From NCBI GenBank assembly GCA_028015205.1, contig CM051520.1, positions 35,765,528 to 35,829,527 on the forward strand: a DNA stretch of 64,000 nt, in the 5' to 3' direction. Of the stretch, positions 12,501 through 21,164 are shown in pieces. Under the pieces are notes generated by a model. The model did not search any database and was not told where the DNA came from. It saw only the letters and a program-made list of their open reading frames with translations. Position numbers and translations under genes: made by a program. Positions within the stretch are counted from its first letter, which is position 1. Every line of letters starts with the position of its first letter. Source of the DNA: Mytilisepta virgata (taxonomy: Eukaryota > Mollusca > Bivalvia > Mytilida > Mytilidae).

Positions 12501-15500
12501 CGTCCGTCAAGTCAATCCAAATGTCATGAGTCACCCTAAAATGCCTTGACCGTTCTGCTAATTCCAAACAACCCCTCCCATGAAGTGCACCCCTTATCTC
12601 AATAAGTTGAGACTCGTGAATGTCCCTTAACCTGGCAGTCAGATCAGGAATTTTCGACACCTTTCAGTCTCCCAAGTTTTTGATTTTGTGGTTCATTGAC
12701 TCACAATTATTATTTTTCCAATCGTTTGGTATATTACCATTGTTTTGGCTCGGGAGAAAAAATTTTTCTTTTAATGTAGGGAGCAATTTATCTCTAAGAT
12801 ATTTGCCCCCGACATGCCCGAATTGTTCCAAAATTTCTGATTCCCGTTCTAAATACGAAACACGTGAATCAGAATATAGAAGCCCGGAATTGATAAATAT
12901 CATAGAAATAATTTTGTTTCTAATTTCTTACGGGACATTCTGGCCTAAAAGATGCCTTTGGGCATTTTCCTTCAAATGTCTTGTACATAAAATATGTTCG
13001 GAGGCTGGAAAAGTTGTCTTGATGGCATTTACCAAAGCCATTTCCTCATCTGTGCCGAAAACCCAAAACAGAACGAATTTTAGATAAAAAATCACAATAA
13101 GTTGTATATAAACCATCCCAGTGTAAAAATACCGGCCCAAGCATAACAGGTGATGTGACTGTCCCCTTTCTAACCAAATTAAAATTTTGATAAACCATTG
13201 CAGTCAAATAGCAAGGCCCTAAATTAAACGTCCGGTCAATGCCAATAATTTTTGTTTTATTAAATATTTTTTTATCATATAGCCCATTAAGAGCTGTAAT
13301 TAAAACATAATGAAAACATTAAAATGATAATTAATCCTAATAGGTGAAGCCAGTTCACTACTCAGTATAGTTCAAAGCTATGATTGTGTTATTAAATTAT
13401 ATTAATTAAATTGTTTATTTAAGTGAGAATATTTCAAGTTGTTTTTAGTTTAAATAAGTTTAGTTATTCCTTTTAATAATTATATAAAAATGTTAATATG
13501 TGATTTTTTAGTTAAAATTGTTTATTCTACAATATACACTGGCTAATTAACTATACAATTCAACTCGAATCTCAGGTAAAACAAGATGGCGTCGCATTCT
13601 TGCAGGCTTCAAATACGACAATAGAAAATCATCGATTAAGAGTCGAAAAACTTATCAAAATCAATTTTTTTTCGATATTATCAAATAATATACTTTCATC
13701 TACCATAATATGTAAAAATATTCCACGTACCTATAGCCATTAACCTGCAGGCTTTTGCAGGCTTCATTTACCTTGGCAGGCTTCTTTTAGTAGTACCCTG
13801 TCAGTGACGGTGCATTATCCGGAATTTCGTGAAAAAATTACGAACTTTAAATTTGGTACAAAAAAATGTTGTTTCACGGATTTTCCTCAAAATAGGCTAG
13901 TTTTAAAGATGGAAATCTCAGAATCAATTTGAAACTATGCACAATGAGAGTCGCGAAACTTTGTCGATTCGATTTTTCCATTGAAAAAAACCAACACATT
14001 TCTTACAGCGAAAATCGACAAGAAAAACGTTATTTTCATTACCTTTTTCGACAAAAGATCAATATTTACAGGATTATATCGATGAGCCATTGAATTTTGA
14101 ACAATTCAGACGACAATCTGTTGAGTAATACACAAAATGAGACGAGATATTGCAAAAAAACCGTCCTCCTAAAAAAAAATGAAAAATGGCCGCCATTTTT
14201 ACTTCGTCGACAAATTCTATGATTAGATATTTTCCTACGCTGGGACTTCCGGTTACCCAACTGGTGCTCCTATACTACTTATATGACATTTACACGTCCA
14301 AACATAGAACATTTAAATACTTATTATAATTAGTCTAAACATGTATATTAAAACAAAAAATGTTTCAGAATATTTACTAAATACTTTTTTCCAATTTTGA
14401 TGCACCAGGTCTGCAAATTTCGTCGATTTTAGACTCACCAGTTGTGCTCAAGGCCTAAATTGTTAAAAAACAAAACAAAACAAAAATACAGACAATGAAG
14501 GGCAAATTCAAAAATGCCCATTGAAAATGACCAAAAGGATAAAGCCAAAACCATCTAATGGCAGGGCTGTACATGAGGGAGATGCACCTTAGTTTTTACA
14601 AGTTTGACACTTTTGTAACAGTAAATAACGCGTATCAATTCCAGTCCAGTACCGAAATATTATATCAGCTGAGCGGCAAATACATTTACATTCGTGGTTT
14701 TATAGTCCACAAGCAAATGGTATGGGATTAGTGGTAATAAGAAATCATTTGATACCAATTTTGATGTATAAAATCTTCACTTTTAAATGTTTTACGTTCT
14801 TCTAACCATTACTAAGTAAAGAAATGTTGCATATTATTGCAGGCATATTGCTTAACAGCTGGTGGATATCTTGTTGAAATTGCAGATGAAACTGAATTGA
14901 CGTTTATTAACAGCTTTGTTGAAAGTAAGATAATTAAGTGTTTTACCTTTCTATTTTTTTCCTATATAATTTTAATTGAAATCATAATGAACATTTTGAA
15001 TTTGTTAAAACAATGCTCAGATCGTTAAAATTCCCGAACTGTTGATCGTCAACAGTTTTGAACATTTGGACCGGTTCCGTCTGTCGACCGCTTGCCTTAT
15101 TTTGATTGGTTACTATATGTTTAATTTTGTAATATAAATTTAAATTTATTCCTCTTTAGCTAACGCGAAATCGGAAGCATAATTATACTCAGTTAATTTA
15201 ATTTTGTTGTTAGCTTCTTAATTAAACTGGACAAATTAAACATGTTAAACTTCCAGGTGCAAAAAAAAAACGATTAAATTTGTATAAAATTTCGTATTTA
15301 GAACATTTATTTTCATGTTTTGTATAAATGAACTTATTTGTTGAAAGGAATTAAAGACTCGACGATGATTAGAACTAGTTCAGTTCTGGCATAATGGAAA
15401 ATTCCCGACTTCACGACGATCGCGATTTGAAAATTTCGTATGTGACGAAAAATAAATTTGTCGCAATAAACCAATAAAACTATACCAGAATAAAGATCTT

Positions 15501-18500
15501 AACAGTTTAGGGCCTTGGAAATTATGAGGTATGACAAAACAGTCATTGACTGGTTCCTCGGACAACAGCTGTTTTGTTTGACCCTCTGACTGAACAGTTC
15601 AGTACTCAGGTCAAACAATACAGCTGTTGTCCTTGGACCCAGTCAATAACGGTATACTATTTTTTGTCAAAAATGTTGAACATTTAAGTACACCCTAGAC
15701 CATACTAAATTTTAATTTGAGACAATAGAAATTTATAAATTGGGATTTTGAGGATTAAATATTTTGCAAAGTATTATATTTTCACAAAAAATTATTTTTA
15801 ATATTTGTAATATATTTTATATTTTTGTCTGTAAAGCATTAAAAGTGGTATGCCCTAATTAAGGGAAAGTTAAAGCATCAGGGATCAATTGTTCAAAAGT
15901 TAACCAAATTATAAAATTTGTTCCAGTATTTTGTTTAGATACACTGAGGCACTAGGTTAAGACTGGCAATTATTCGGTTCTTCAGGTATAGGAAAAAAAA
16001 TGAAAATGAAAAATGTCCTTATCATTTGAATAACAGTATATTAAATATTAGCGTATTTTTTTAAAAAAATTTGTGGTTGGGGGTTGTGGGGGGGGGGGAG
16101 GGGGGTTCAAAGTTTTGGTTACGAGCTTATCTGATGAAACTGATGAGAGTTAACCCAGAAATGGGCATTTTTTGTAAGGCACCTTCACAAAAGCTTCTTA
16201 ACCAGGGTTTTATCAGGGATACGTTGAAGCCATCACTTAGGACATTTTACGGTCGTCATCACGAATTGATTGACCGTTATAGTGTTCAAATATCTAAGAA
16301 GATGTTGGACCTGTTCCCACTGTCGTAACATTTTATGTGCCACCGATTTCTGACTTCCACCGGATTGACTTTGTTGAACGTCACGACGGGTGCAGTATAC
16401 GGAGCAGAAACTGCTTACCCTTCCGGAGCACCTTGGTTCACTCCAGGTTTTTATAGGAGTTTGTGTTGTTCATTGTTTTTTTAGTTTTCTGTTTATTTGT
16501 TGTGCTTGTGGTTGTTTATTTGTCTTCCCGGGTTTGTCTGTCCAATGGATTACGTTTGTTTTATTGATCCTTAGGTATATTTGTCATTTTTATATAGATT
16601 TTCCTATAATTAATTTCGTTATGAATTGTGGCTTTGTACATTATAAATATGGAGTTTTCTGATTCAGCTTAACTAAAGGTCAAGAGAAAGACGAACATGC
16701 TCTCTAACATTCGTTTAACACAGAACAATTCCGGATGAATTGTCACTTTAATAGCAACAAGGATACCTACTAGGAAAACTCTATCAATTCAATTATTCAC
16801 ACAATTAATCTCTATCTGACACAATAAAGGCATTAAATCGCTTTGATCTGGCCCTTAGGAGTGCCACAACGGAACCCCATAAAATGCCAGGAAGCAAAAA
16901 GTTAAAAAGGTCGGCTGTGGAAACCATCTCACTTGGTGAATTGCGTTAATGTATACAAATCAAATAAGTAGGATTATACTTGAAGATATTTCCACTCATT
17001 TGACAATAGTATCCTATTTAGCATGAGTAGAACTGTGAAATAGCATACCTGAGAACAATTGACCAAATGGTTTCAGACAAGATCTAAAGTACCTGGAAAA
17101 AGAGTTCCTGGTCGATTTTCATTCAGAAGTTCTCTTTGCAAATTCATACGCAAAGATTTACAAGGAAAGATTAAAAAGCTTGCATGATAGACATATAGTT
17201 TTTTGGGTGGACACGGTCGACGGGTTGACAAGGTCGACATGTTGACAGAATCGACAGGTCGACACGATCGACTAGGTCGACAAGGTAGACATGTCAACAG
17301 GTCGTCAAGTTTGCAGTATTGTCACATGTGCTGTACGAGTCCTGCAATTGTTCTTATGTTTGCAATTGTATGCAATATACCAATGAATAAAACGCATTAG
17401 TCTTGATTAAAATTTTTCTGCAATTGAAATCTTTGACAGTATAAACAATATAGGATTTTCATTGCTCAGTTAAATAATTTATTGCTATGCCACCATTGTA
17501 TTGGAGACAGGATAATAATCAAAGGCTATTAAAATACATCTCTTGGGAGTCGTCTCTTTAGCTGCTAGAAGTGGGTTCGTTTTAGATATCAAGATCTTAT
17601 TGAGAAATATTCCGTTTCTTATAAGTGTAAATTTAGACAATATACATACCTTGGCGGCATATATAAAGTTTATTTGTACGAGCTTTAGAAACAGGTGTAA
17701 ATGGCCTGTATTTTGCCATTTCTCAATATTTATACATGTGTATGAATATTATTAATTGTGAAATTGTCCCATCATTATAAAATCATTGAGGCTACTTAAA
17801 ATAAAAGATTTCACATCAAAAAAAGGAGTCAAACCTAAACCTTAGCCTAACCCTACTCCTACTCCTTACACTAAACCTAACCATAACTCTAACCCTATCC
17901 CTATCCCTAACCCTAACTGTAACCCTAACCCTAGCCCTAACACTAATCTTAACCATAACATAACCCTAACAGTTATCCTAACCCTGACCCTAACCTAACC
18001 ATAACACATCTAAAAAAAGGATTAAAACCTAAGCCTAACCCTAACCCTACCACTAACCCTTACACTAAACCTACCCCTAACCCTTACACTAAACCTAACC
18101 ATAACCCTAACGTAACTCTAACCCTATCCCTAACCCTAACTGTGACCCTAACTGTAGCCCTAACCCTAATCTTAGCCTTAACCTAACCCTAAACCTATCC
18201 CTAATATGTAACGCTAACCCAAACCCTAATCCTAGCCGTAACACTAGACCTAACCTTAACACTAAACCTAACACTAGACCTAATCCTAGCCCTAACACAA
18301 GACCTAACCTTAACCCTAATACTAGACCTAATCCTAGCCCTAACACAGGACCTAACCTTAACACTAACCATAATCCTTACCCTAACCTAGCCCTAGCCCT
18401 AACACAAAACCTAACCCTAACCCAAACTCTTATCCTAACCCAAACTCTTACCCTAACCCTACAATGTTTCACAAAAAAGTTGAAATGTTTCTATGATAAC

Positions 18501-20922
18501 CCACGTCAAGATGAAATGAATTTGAAAGAAGTTATTGAATATTTACATGTCAAAGATGTTGACAATAGAATAATTTGAAATGTCGACCTTTTTGACCTAC
18601 ACTTTTTCTATTGGTGAATTCCAATAATATATTAAGTAATATAGACTTCATCAGCCGATTTACCTACTCATTTTTGATTTATATGGATACGCATTGAAGG
18701 AACTATTTTTCCAGATACTTTATTTAATTGTGATTCGCTGCCATAATGGTTGTTTGTCAGTATATGTATATCAGATGTAATCCTCAAAAAAGATTTCACT
18801 TCCAGAATTGATCCATTTAGACCTGAAATGTTTCCATAATTAACGAAATGGCCATCAAATTTATTTCGGTATTTTGTGATGCGTTTTATTACCCTGAAAA
18901 TACTATGTTATACGACGTTTAGCTGTGTCAGCCATATTGATTGGAATCAGGATTTGTGCCCATCTAAGAACCGTTAACGCCACTATTTGTTCAAATTTAT
19001 ATAGTGGTTTAGACAAAAAGGTGCTAAAGAGAATTTTGCCTAACGAATATATGAATTTTGCTGTATGAATCTTTGATGAATTATAAGTTTAGACTGCTGT
19101 ATGAATCGTTTTGGAATACAACATTGCAAGTTAATTGCCAGTGTATGTTCTGGGATGCATGGAAGACATTAGGAATAAACTGACTTTCCAGTTAACTCAT
19201 TAAAAGAGATTACCAATAGAGTTCAACTCCGCCGACCTTTTTTATTGGCTTCATGTTATTAACATGATTATGGTTTTGTTCGAATTTGCAAAGTACTTTC
19301 AGATAAGAAGGTCTTGTATTAAATGTTTACACTTTCCTATAGGTTCCAATAAATATTAAACAAAAACTGTATCGAGTACAATTTCCCATAAGAACTAACT
19401 TTGAACCATCGATGTTCGGTTTCCATTGACAAAAACTTTTTTAATCTACGAAAAGTAAATTAATTGACTTTGCATAGTTTTGTTTACGAGATTTCATGAA
19501 GGAGCTATAAGAAAATCCCATTATACGTAAGGAATTGTGTATCTTAGGTTATTTGACTACCAATGCTTGCGGAATGCAATTCTTTGAGGATAACATCCCC
19601 TCAATAATTGTTGCTTTGCCCTTGAAATAATTTTAGATGCGTTAAAATTTGGAAAATGATAAATTTAAAAACAAGAGGCTCCCAGGAGCCAGTATCGGTC
19701 ACATGGAAATTATTTGCAGTTAAAGCTGAATATATTGCCAAACTGTTCATTGGTTCCAAATAAGAAGATATTCTAAATGAAATTTACCATAGGGTGCTAT
19801 ATGAAGCTAAATTTACCTATGGCAACCGTCTTGAATGGCAGTCTAGATCAATAAATACAAATTCTGATAAAGGACAATCTAAGGACCATTTCTGCCAAAT
19901 TGGGTTCTAATTGACTAAGTGGTTTCAGGAAAGAGATTTACCAGTGAATTTTGCCATAGGGTCCTTTGTTAAAATAAGTTCCGCTCTGGCGGCAATCCTG
20001 GGTGGTAGGCGCGGTCTAAGATGCAATTCTGAAAGAGGACCATATAAGGACCAATGCTGCCAAGTTTGGTTTCAATTGGCTAAGTGGTTTAGACAAGAAG
20101 ATATTTAAGTGAATTTCCAATAGGGTCCTATCATGTTAAATTTAATTTGTCTGTGGCGGCCATCTTGGATGATGGTCCATGTCATCGGATACAATTCTGA
20201 TAAAGGACCGTTGCTGCCAAGTTTGGTTCCAATTGGCTTACTATTTCAGACAAAAAGATTTTCAAGTCAATGTTTCCACAGGGTCCTATGTTAAACTATG
20301 TTATAACGAATATAATTATGAAAGAGAACCATCTAAGGACTATTGCTGGCAAATTATTTCAATTGACTCATTAGTTTCAGAGGAGCTCTTTAAAGGAAAG
20401 TTTACGATGGCGACGACGACAGACGGACGACGGACACCAAGTGATGGCAATAGCTCTTAGGGCTAGGTGAGCTAAAAAATCTGCTGAAAGTAGGGATTCA
20501 ACTCGCTCAAGAAAAATTAACCTTGACTGGATTTTTGCGACTCCCTCTGAGCCTTTTTTTCAAAGCCTTGGTCAAGGGCATACCCGATGACAGTTAATCT
20601 AGACATCCTTTAATAAATAAAACAATCTGATATCTTATTTGATTCTATTGAAAACGAAAAGTAGTGAAAAATTGATCGCATGTACTTTTTGTTAACATGA
20701 GTTTGAATAATTTTATTTAAAGGTAAAGTCTGGGTAGGTGCTATTTACCAAACCGATGAACACAGATGGAGGACCTCTGGAATTCCTCTTCTGAATAGTT
20801 CATCATTGTGGAACAATGGCGAGCCAAGGGGTAATGGCGGTTGTGTTCAGATTTCGTTATCAGGAAAGTTTGATGACACATATTGTTCGAAAGTTAAGAC
20901 GTTTGTGTGTGAAAAGGTATAA
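1819..20922 (+). CDS. Secreted PAN/apple plus C-type lectin domain protein (4 exons)
   Basis: Joining 1819-2143, 5567-5646, 14843-14924 and 20723-20922 gives one uninterrupted frame of 687 nt (228 aa plus stop) with GT-AG introns in phases 1, 0 and 1. Residues 1-26 are a signal peptide (hydrophobic 8-26, likely cleavage after A26). Residues 27-108 hold seven Cys in a PAN/apple-like pattern. Residues 110-228 are a long-form C-type lectin domain with C110/C121, C138/C225 and C203/C217 in the canonical spacing, and the landmarks TWSSAEAYC, GGYLVEIAD and WVGA. In the sugar-binding loop, E196-P197-R198 stands where EPN or QPD is usual, and F212-D213-D214 stands where WND is usual, so calcium and sugar binding may be altered. 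Such secreted lectins typically act in pathogen recognition in bivalves (family knowledge). The start is ATG 1819, with a GTG in frame just before it. A GTATAA follows the last coding lysine, so splicing to a further exon is not excluded. Confidence 0.88.
2144..2370. other. Start of lectin intron 1
   Basis: AT-rich intronic sequence between the donor and the fold-back element. No feature is seen. Confidence 0.5.
2371..2655. mobile_element. Nested fold-back element, mussel-type GTCTTCAACGCAGCGAG family
   Basis: The outer arms are AAAGAGACAAAAACCCGACC (about 2390) and its complement GGTCGGGTTTTTGTCTCTTT (about 2628-2648). Inside, GTCTTCAACGCAGCGAG occurs twice direct and once inverted, around CACCCGGAGGCG motifs, so the unit folds in more than one way. 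The GC-rich core contrasts sharply with the intron. I recognise the words from repeats scattered through mussel genomes. It is non-coding. Confidence 0.75.
2660..4085. other. Intron 1 filler with a 40-base G run
   Basis: AT-rich intronic DNA without coding signal. It contains an uninterrupted run of 40 G at 3486-3525. From about 3560 to 4085, short related phrases recur (TTTTTATCCGAT, AAATCGGAYAA, GATATAWRGGG), suggesting an old internally repetitive dispersed repeat. Confidence 0.5.
4757..5022. mobile_element. Palindromic fold-back element inserted in the RT relic
   Basis: The left arm (4757-4870) and right arm (4910-5022) are inverted copies. The tips are CAATCTAATTAAAATT and its complement, and both arms carry the inverted words ACTAATTGCTCCTTTCA / TGAAAGGAGCAATTAGT. 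It sits exactly between two otherwise adjacent parts of the RT frame. The terminal word CAATCTAATTAAAA is shared with the 60851-61204 element, so the two may be related. Confidence 0.65.
5172..5186. repeat. G15 homopolymer inside the RT relic
   Basis: Fifteen consecutive G on the + strand (C on the coding strand) directly after the GTNCAP motif. It has probably expanded from a short C run and contributes to the frame break. Confidence 0.8.
5567..5646 (+). CDS. Lectin gene exon 2: start of the C-type lectin domain
   Basis: 80 nt between CTTTTACAG|GA and GAG|GTACTA. Residues 109-135 include CPLDWHKNEKSCYLY and KTWSSAE. It enters in phase 1 and exits in phase 0. It is flanked by AT-rich intron and is recognisable only through the lectin motif and splice sites. 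Confidence 0.85.
5647..6094. other. Start of lectin intron 2
   Basis: AT-rich intronic DNA. I see no repeat or coding feature. Confidence 0.5.
6095..7290. mobile_element. Short degenerate relative of the 57.5-63.6 kb element
   Basis: The ends are imperfect inverted repeats: GCACAGTTCA, TTTGTCG and a CCGGAAGTG-like word on the left (6100-6140), and the complements on the right (7230-7283). The left half (6240-6560) carries three copies of a roughly 110-bp unit built on TGGAGTATCTCCYTTTYC..GC, matching the GATTATCTCCCCTTATCCCGC units of the large element. The right half (6660-7220) is a GAGCAGCGATGAGCAG minisatellite with the shared phrase GAAATGAGCACGTGAGTA. There is no protein core. Boundaries are approximate and no target duplication is clear. 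Confidence 0.6.
7285..7640. repeat. Left copy of a 21-bp terminal-like motif and flanking CpG-rich DNA
   Basis: A 21-bp word beginning AGTCGGGTAACCGGAAGTCC at 7285 recurs inverted at about 14238-14258 with one mismatch. At 7609 the phrase AATTTGGTACAAAAAAATGT recurs direct at 13850. The two sites may bound one old 7-kb element containing the SINE and the Mutator-like element, but the target duplication is unconvincing. Confidence 0.35.
7641..9189. other. Intron 2 stretch, mostly featureless
   Basis: AT-rich except for 7890-8050, which is richer in GC and has a 52-codon minus-strand open frame with several Cys (8047 down to 7891, ending KKTC then TAA). I do not recognise it. A 19-base G run lies at 9070-9088 after a T run. 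Confidence 0.4.
9190..9410 (+). repeat. Dispersed repeat A, sense fragment
   Basis: It contains GCCGGCCATGTTGG, CAAGTTTGGTTCAATTTGGC, then GACGATGACGGGTGCCAGGT and GGGTGAGCTAAGTGACTTCG. This is one unit plus the tail of the family described at 1-600. Confidence 0.65.
9411..10740. other. Very AT-rich intron 2 sequence
   Basis: About 1.3 kb of very AT-rich DNA. No gene, repeat unit or palindrome could be supported. Confidence 0.5.
10744..10860 (+). mobile_element. tRNA-derived SINE head
   Basis: An internal RNA polymerase III promoter is visible. The A-box-like TTAGCTCATTGGTT is at about 10752-10766 and a perfect B box GGTTCGATCCC is at 10797-10807, spaced as in a tRNA. The segment is flanked by tRNA-like GCCCC and CTGGCAATG. 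It does not fold as a clean functional tRNA, since the acceptor arms do not pair well, so a tRNA-derived SINE is more likely. The 3' limit is uncertain. Confidence 0.6.
10861..11381. other. Intron 2 flank of the Mutator-like element
   Basis: Moderately AT-rich. A chance open frame on the + strand (11102-11365) has no recognisable domain. The segment ends at the target duplication TGTCAGTGA. Confidence 0.4.
11391..11714 (+). repeat. MULE left terminal inverted repeat
   Basis: 324 bp, highly similar to the complement of 13485-13798. It includes GAAGCCTGC words repeated several times near the tip. Confidence 0.85.
11865..12245. repeat. Four 97-bp tandem repeats inside the MULE
   Basis: Four copies with period 96-98 bp, anchored by ACTTTTACTTTTTTCATA at 11879, 11977, 12073 and 12170. 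Each contains AAAAACTATATA and a CTTTTTCAG phrase. They lie between the left arm and the transposase remnant and are non-coding. Confidence 0.8.
12328..13270 (-). pseudogene. Inactivated MULE transposase
   Basis: Read on the minus strand from about 13250, the frame gives GIDRTFNLGPCYLTAM and LGPVFLHWDGLY (first catalytic Asp region), then after a frameshift near 13070, FGTDEEMALVNAIK (second Asp) and ILCTRHLKENAQ, then NNNCESMNHKIK. Three open pieces (13140-12928, 12903-12664, 12660-12328) share one frame and are separated by single nonsense codons (TAA at 12930-12928 and TGA at 12663-12661). These are the conserved blocks of the MULE transposase DDE domain. The N-terminal zinc-binding region is missing or beyond recognition. 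It is non-functional as it stands. Confidence 0.8.
13485..13798 (-). repeat. MULE right terminal inverted repeat
   Basis: 314 bp, the inverted partner of 11391-11714. The tip reads ..CTTTTAGTAGTACCC and is followed by the TGTCAGTGA duplication. Confidence 0.85.
13808..14260. repeat. Right copy of the 21-bp motif and flank
   Basis: From the MULE duplication to 14258. It ends with the inverted copy of the 7285 motif (GGGACTTCCGGTTACCCAAC, one mismatch overall). It contains AATTTGGTACAAAAAAATGT in direct orientation with 7609. No gene is seen. Confidence 0.35.
14261..14842. other. End of lectin intron 2
   Basis: AT-rich, ending in the acceptor ATTATTGCAG. No other feature is seen. Confidence 0.5.
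14843..14924 (+). CDS. Lectin gene exon 3: central C-type lectin segment
   Basis: 82 nt, entering in phase 0 and leaving in phase 1 at GAAA|GTAAGA. It encodes AYCLTAGGYLVEIADETE and INSFVE (residues 136-162), the most conserved helix-strand part of the fold, including C138. Confidence 0.87.
14925..15541. other. Start of lectin intron 3
   Basis: AT-rich intronic DNA without identified features apart from a few CpG-containing patches near 15030-15100 and 15400-15430. Confidence 0.45.
15542..15650. repeat. 109-bp near-perfect palindrome
   Basis: The arms 15542-15595 and 15597-15650 pair as a 54-bp stem with few mismatches. The centre is CTGAACAGTTCAG and the arms include GACAACAGCTGT and its complement. 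It is probably a small fold-back transposon relic. Confidence 0.7.
15651..16124. other. AT-rich intron 3 sequence with a G-rich run
   Basis: No gene is seen. A G-rich run occupies about 16078-16105. Confidence 0.45.
16125..16565 (+). pseudogene. 5'-truncated 3' end of the same RT family as 4086-5215
   Basis: The + strand encodes KLLNQGFIRDTLKPSLRTFY and GRHHELIDRYSVQISK (about 16190-16310), the C-terminal tail of the reverse-transcriptase polyprotein. A non-coding 3' part follows (TATACGGAGCAGAAACTGC, CTTACCCTTCCGGAGCACC). It is the inverted counterpart of 4086-4470. Truncation at the 5' side is what target-primed reverse transcription leaves. Confidence 0.7.
16566..17202. other. Intron 3 sequence without features
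   Basis: No coding signal or repeat recognised. Confidence 0.45.
17203..17312. repeat. GGTCGACAWG short tandem repeat
   Basis: About ten degenerate copies of a 9-11 bp unit (GGTCGACA, GGTTGACA, GGTAGACATG). The length and phase are irregular. Confidence 0.75.
17313..17819. other. Intron 3 sequence without features
   Basis: AT-rich. Nothing is recognised. Confidence 0.45.
17824..18465. repeat. Interstitial telomere-like repeat block (CCCTAA)n, degenerate
   Basis: About 640 bp dominated by CCCTAA / ACCCTA on the + strand with variants CCTTAA, CACTAA, CCATAA and CCTAGC. This is the animal telomere hexamer in degenerate form. AAAAAAGGAKTMAAACCTAA recurs at 17818 and 18013, so part of the block is a larger duplication. 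It lies inside the lectin intron, so it is not a chromosome end. Confidence 0.85.
18466..19675. other. AT-rich intron 3 sequence
   Basis: About 1.2 kb with no gene or clear repeat. Confidence 0.5.
19676..20477 (+). repeat. Dispersed repeat A, full sense copy
   Basis: It starts with GAGGCTCCCAGGAGCC and CGGTCACATGG, carries about four tandem units of roughly 147 bp (CCAAGTTTGGTTYCAATTGG at 20067 and 20216, and the CATAGGGTCCTA motif), and ends with GACGACAGACGGACGACGGA, AGTGATGGCAATAGCTC and GGTGAGCTAA. Head and tail contain complementary GGTSAGCT/AGCTCACC words. Confidence 0.8.
20723..20922 (+). CDS. Lectin gene exon 4: C-terminal lectin segment and stop
   Basis: The acceptor TATTTAAAG|GT completes the split codon. 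Residues 163-228 include KVWVGAIYQ, SLWNNGEPRGNGGCVQI and FDDTYCSKVKTFVCEKV, then TAA. It holds the last two disulfide partners (C203/C217, and C225 with C138 of exon 3). The Ca2+-site motif reads EPR rather than EPN, and FDD rather than WND. Confidence 0.87.
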
Positions 20923-21085
20923 CCTCTTCTCATGTCTCCTTTTTACATGTTTTTCAAGAAATACATTCTGAGATAATTTCTTTGTGAATTTTTTCACAAA
21001 ATTGAACTGCGAATTTATATAGCAACTTACTATTTAGATATTTTTAGGGTATATTTCCCTGAATTCTTTTAGTGGAGGGAGTAGA

Positions 21086-21091
21086 ATTAAA
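21086..21091 (+). promoter_or_regulatory. Possible polyadenylation signal ATTAAA
   Basis: An ATTAAA hexamer lies 164 bp after the lectin stop codon. It is a common variant signal, and no AATAAA is nearer. Position is the only support. Confidence 0.3.
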
Positions 21092-21164
21092 GAAATATTA
21101 GGAAAGGTACAGAAGGTTGCATTTATCAGAAAAATACCGAAGCAAAAAATTCTACAAACCAACA

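Larger units (their letters stand above)
11391..13798 (-). mobile_element. Mutator-like element (MULE) with 9-bp target duplication
   Basis: A complete 2408-bp element. Identical TGTCAGTGA copies flank it at 11382-11390 and 13799-13807. The terminal inverted repeats are about 320 bp (11391-11714 and 13485-13798), starting CTACTAAAAGAAGCCTGCC a few bases in. Long terminal repeats plus a 9-bp duplication and a MULE-type transposase relic on the minus strand place it in the Mutator superfamily. It sits in lectin intron 2. High arm identity suggests fairly recent insertion, but the transposase is dead. Confidence 0.88.

Noticed and set aside
12620..13087. 155-codon + strand frame
   Set aside because: Antisense shadow of the MULE transposase relic, which explains the strand better.
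18107..18364. Minus-strand frame of Leu-Gly-Arg repeats
   Set aside because: Translation of the telomere-like repeat, not a protein.
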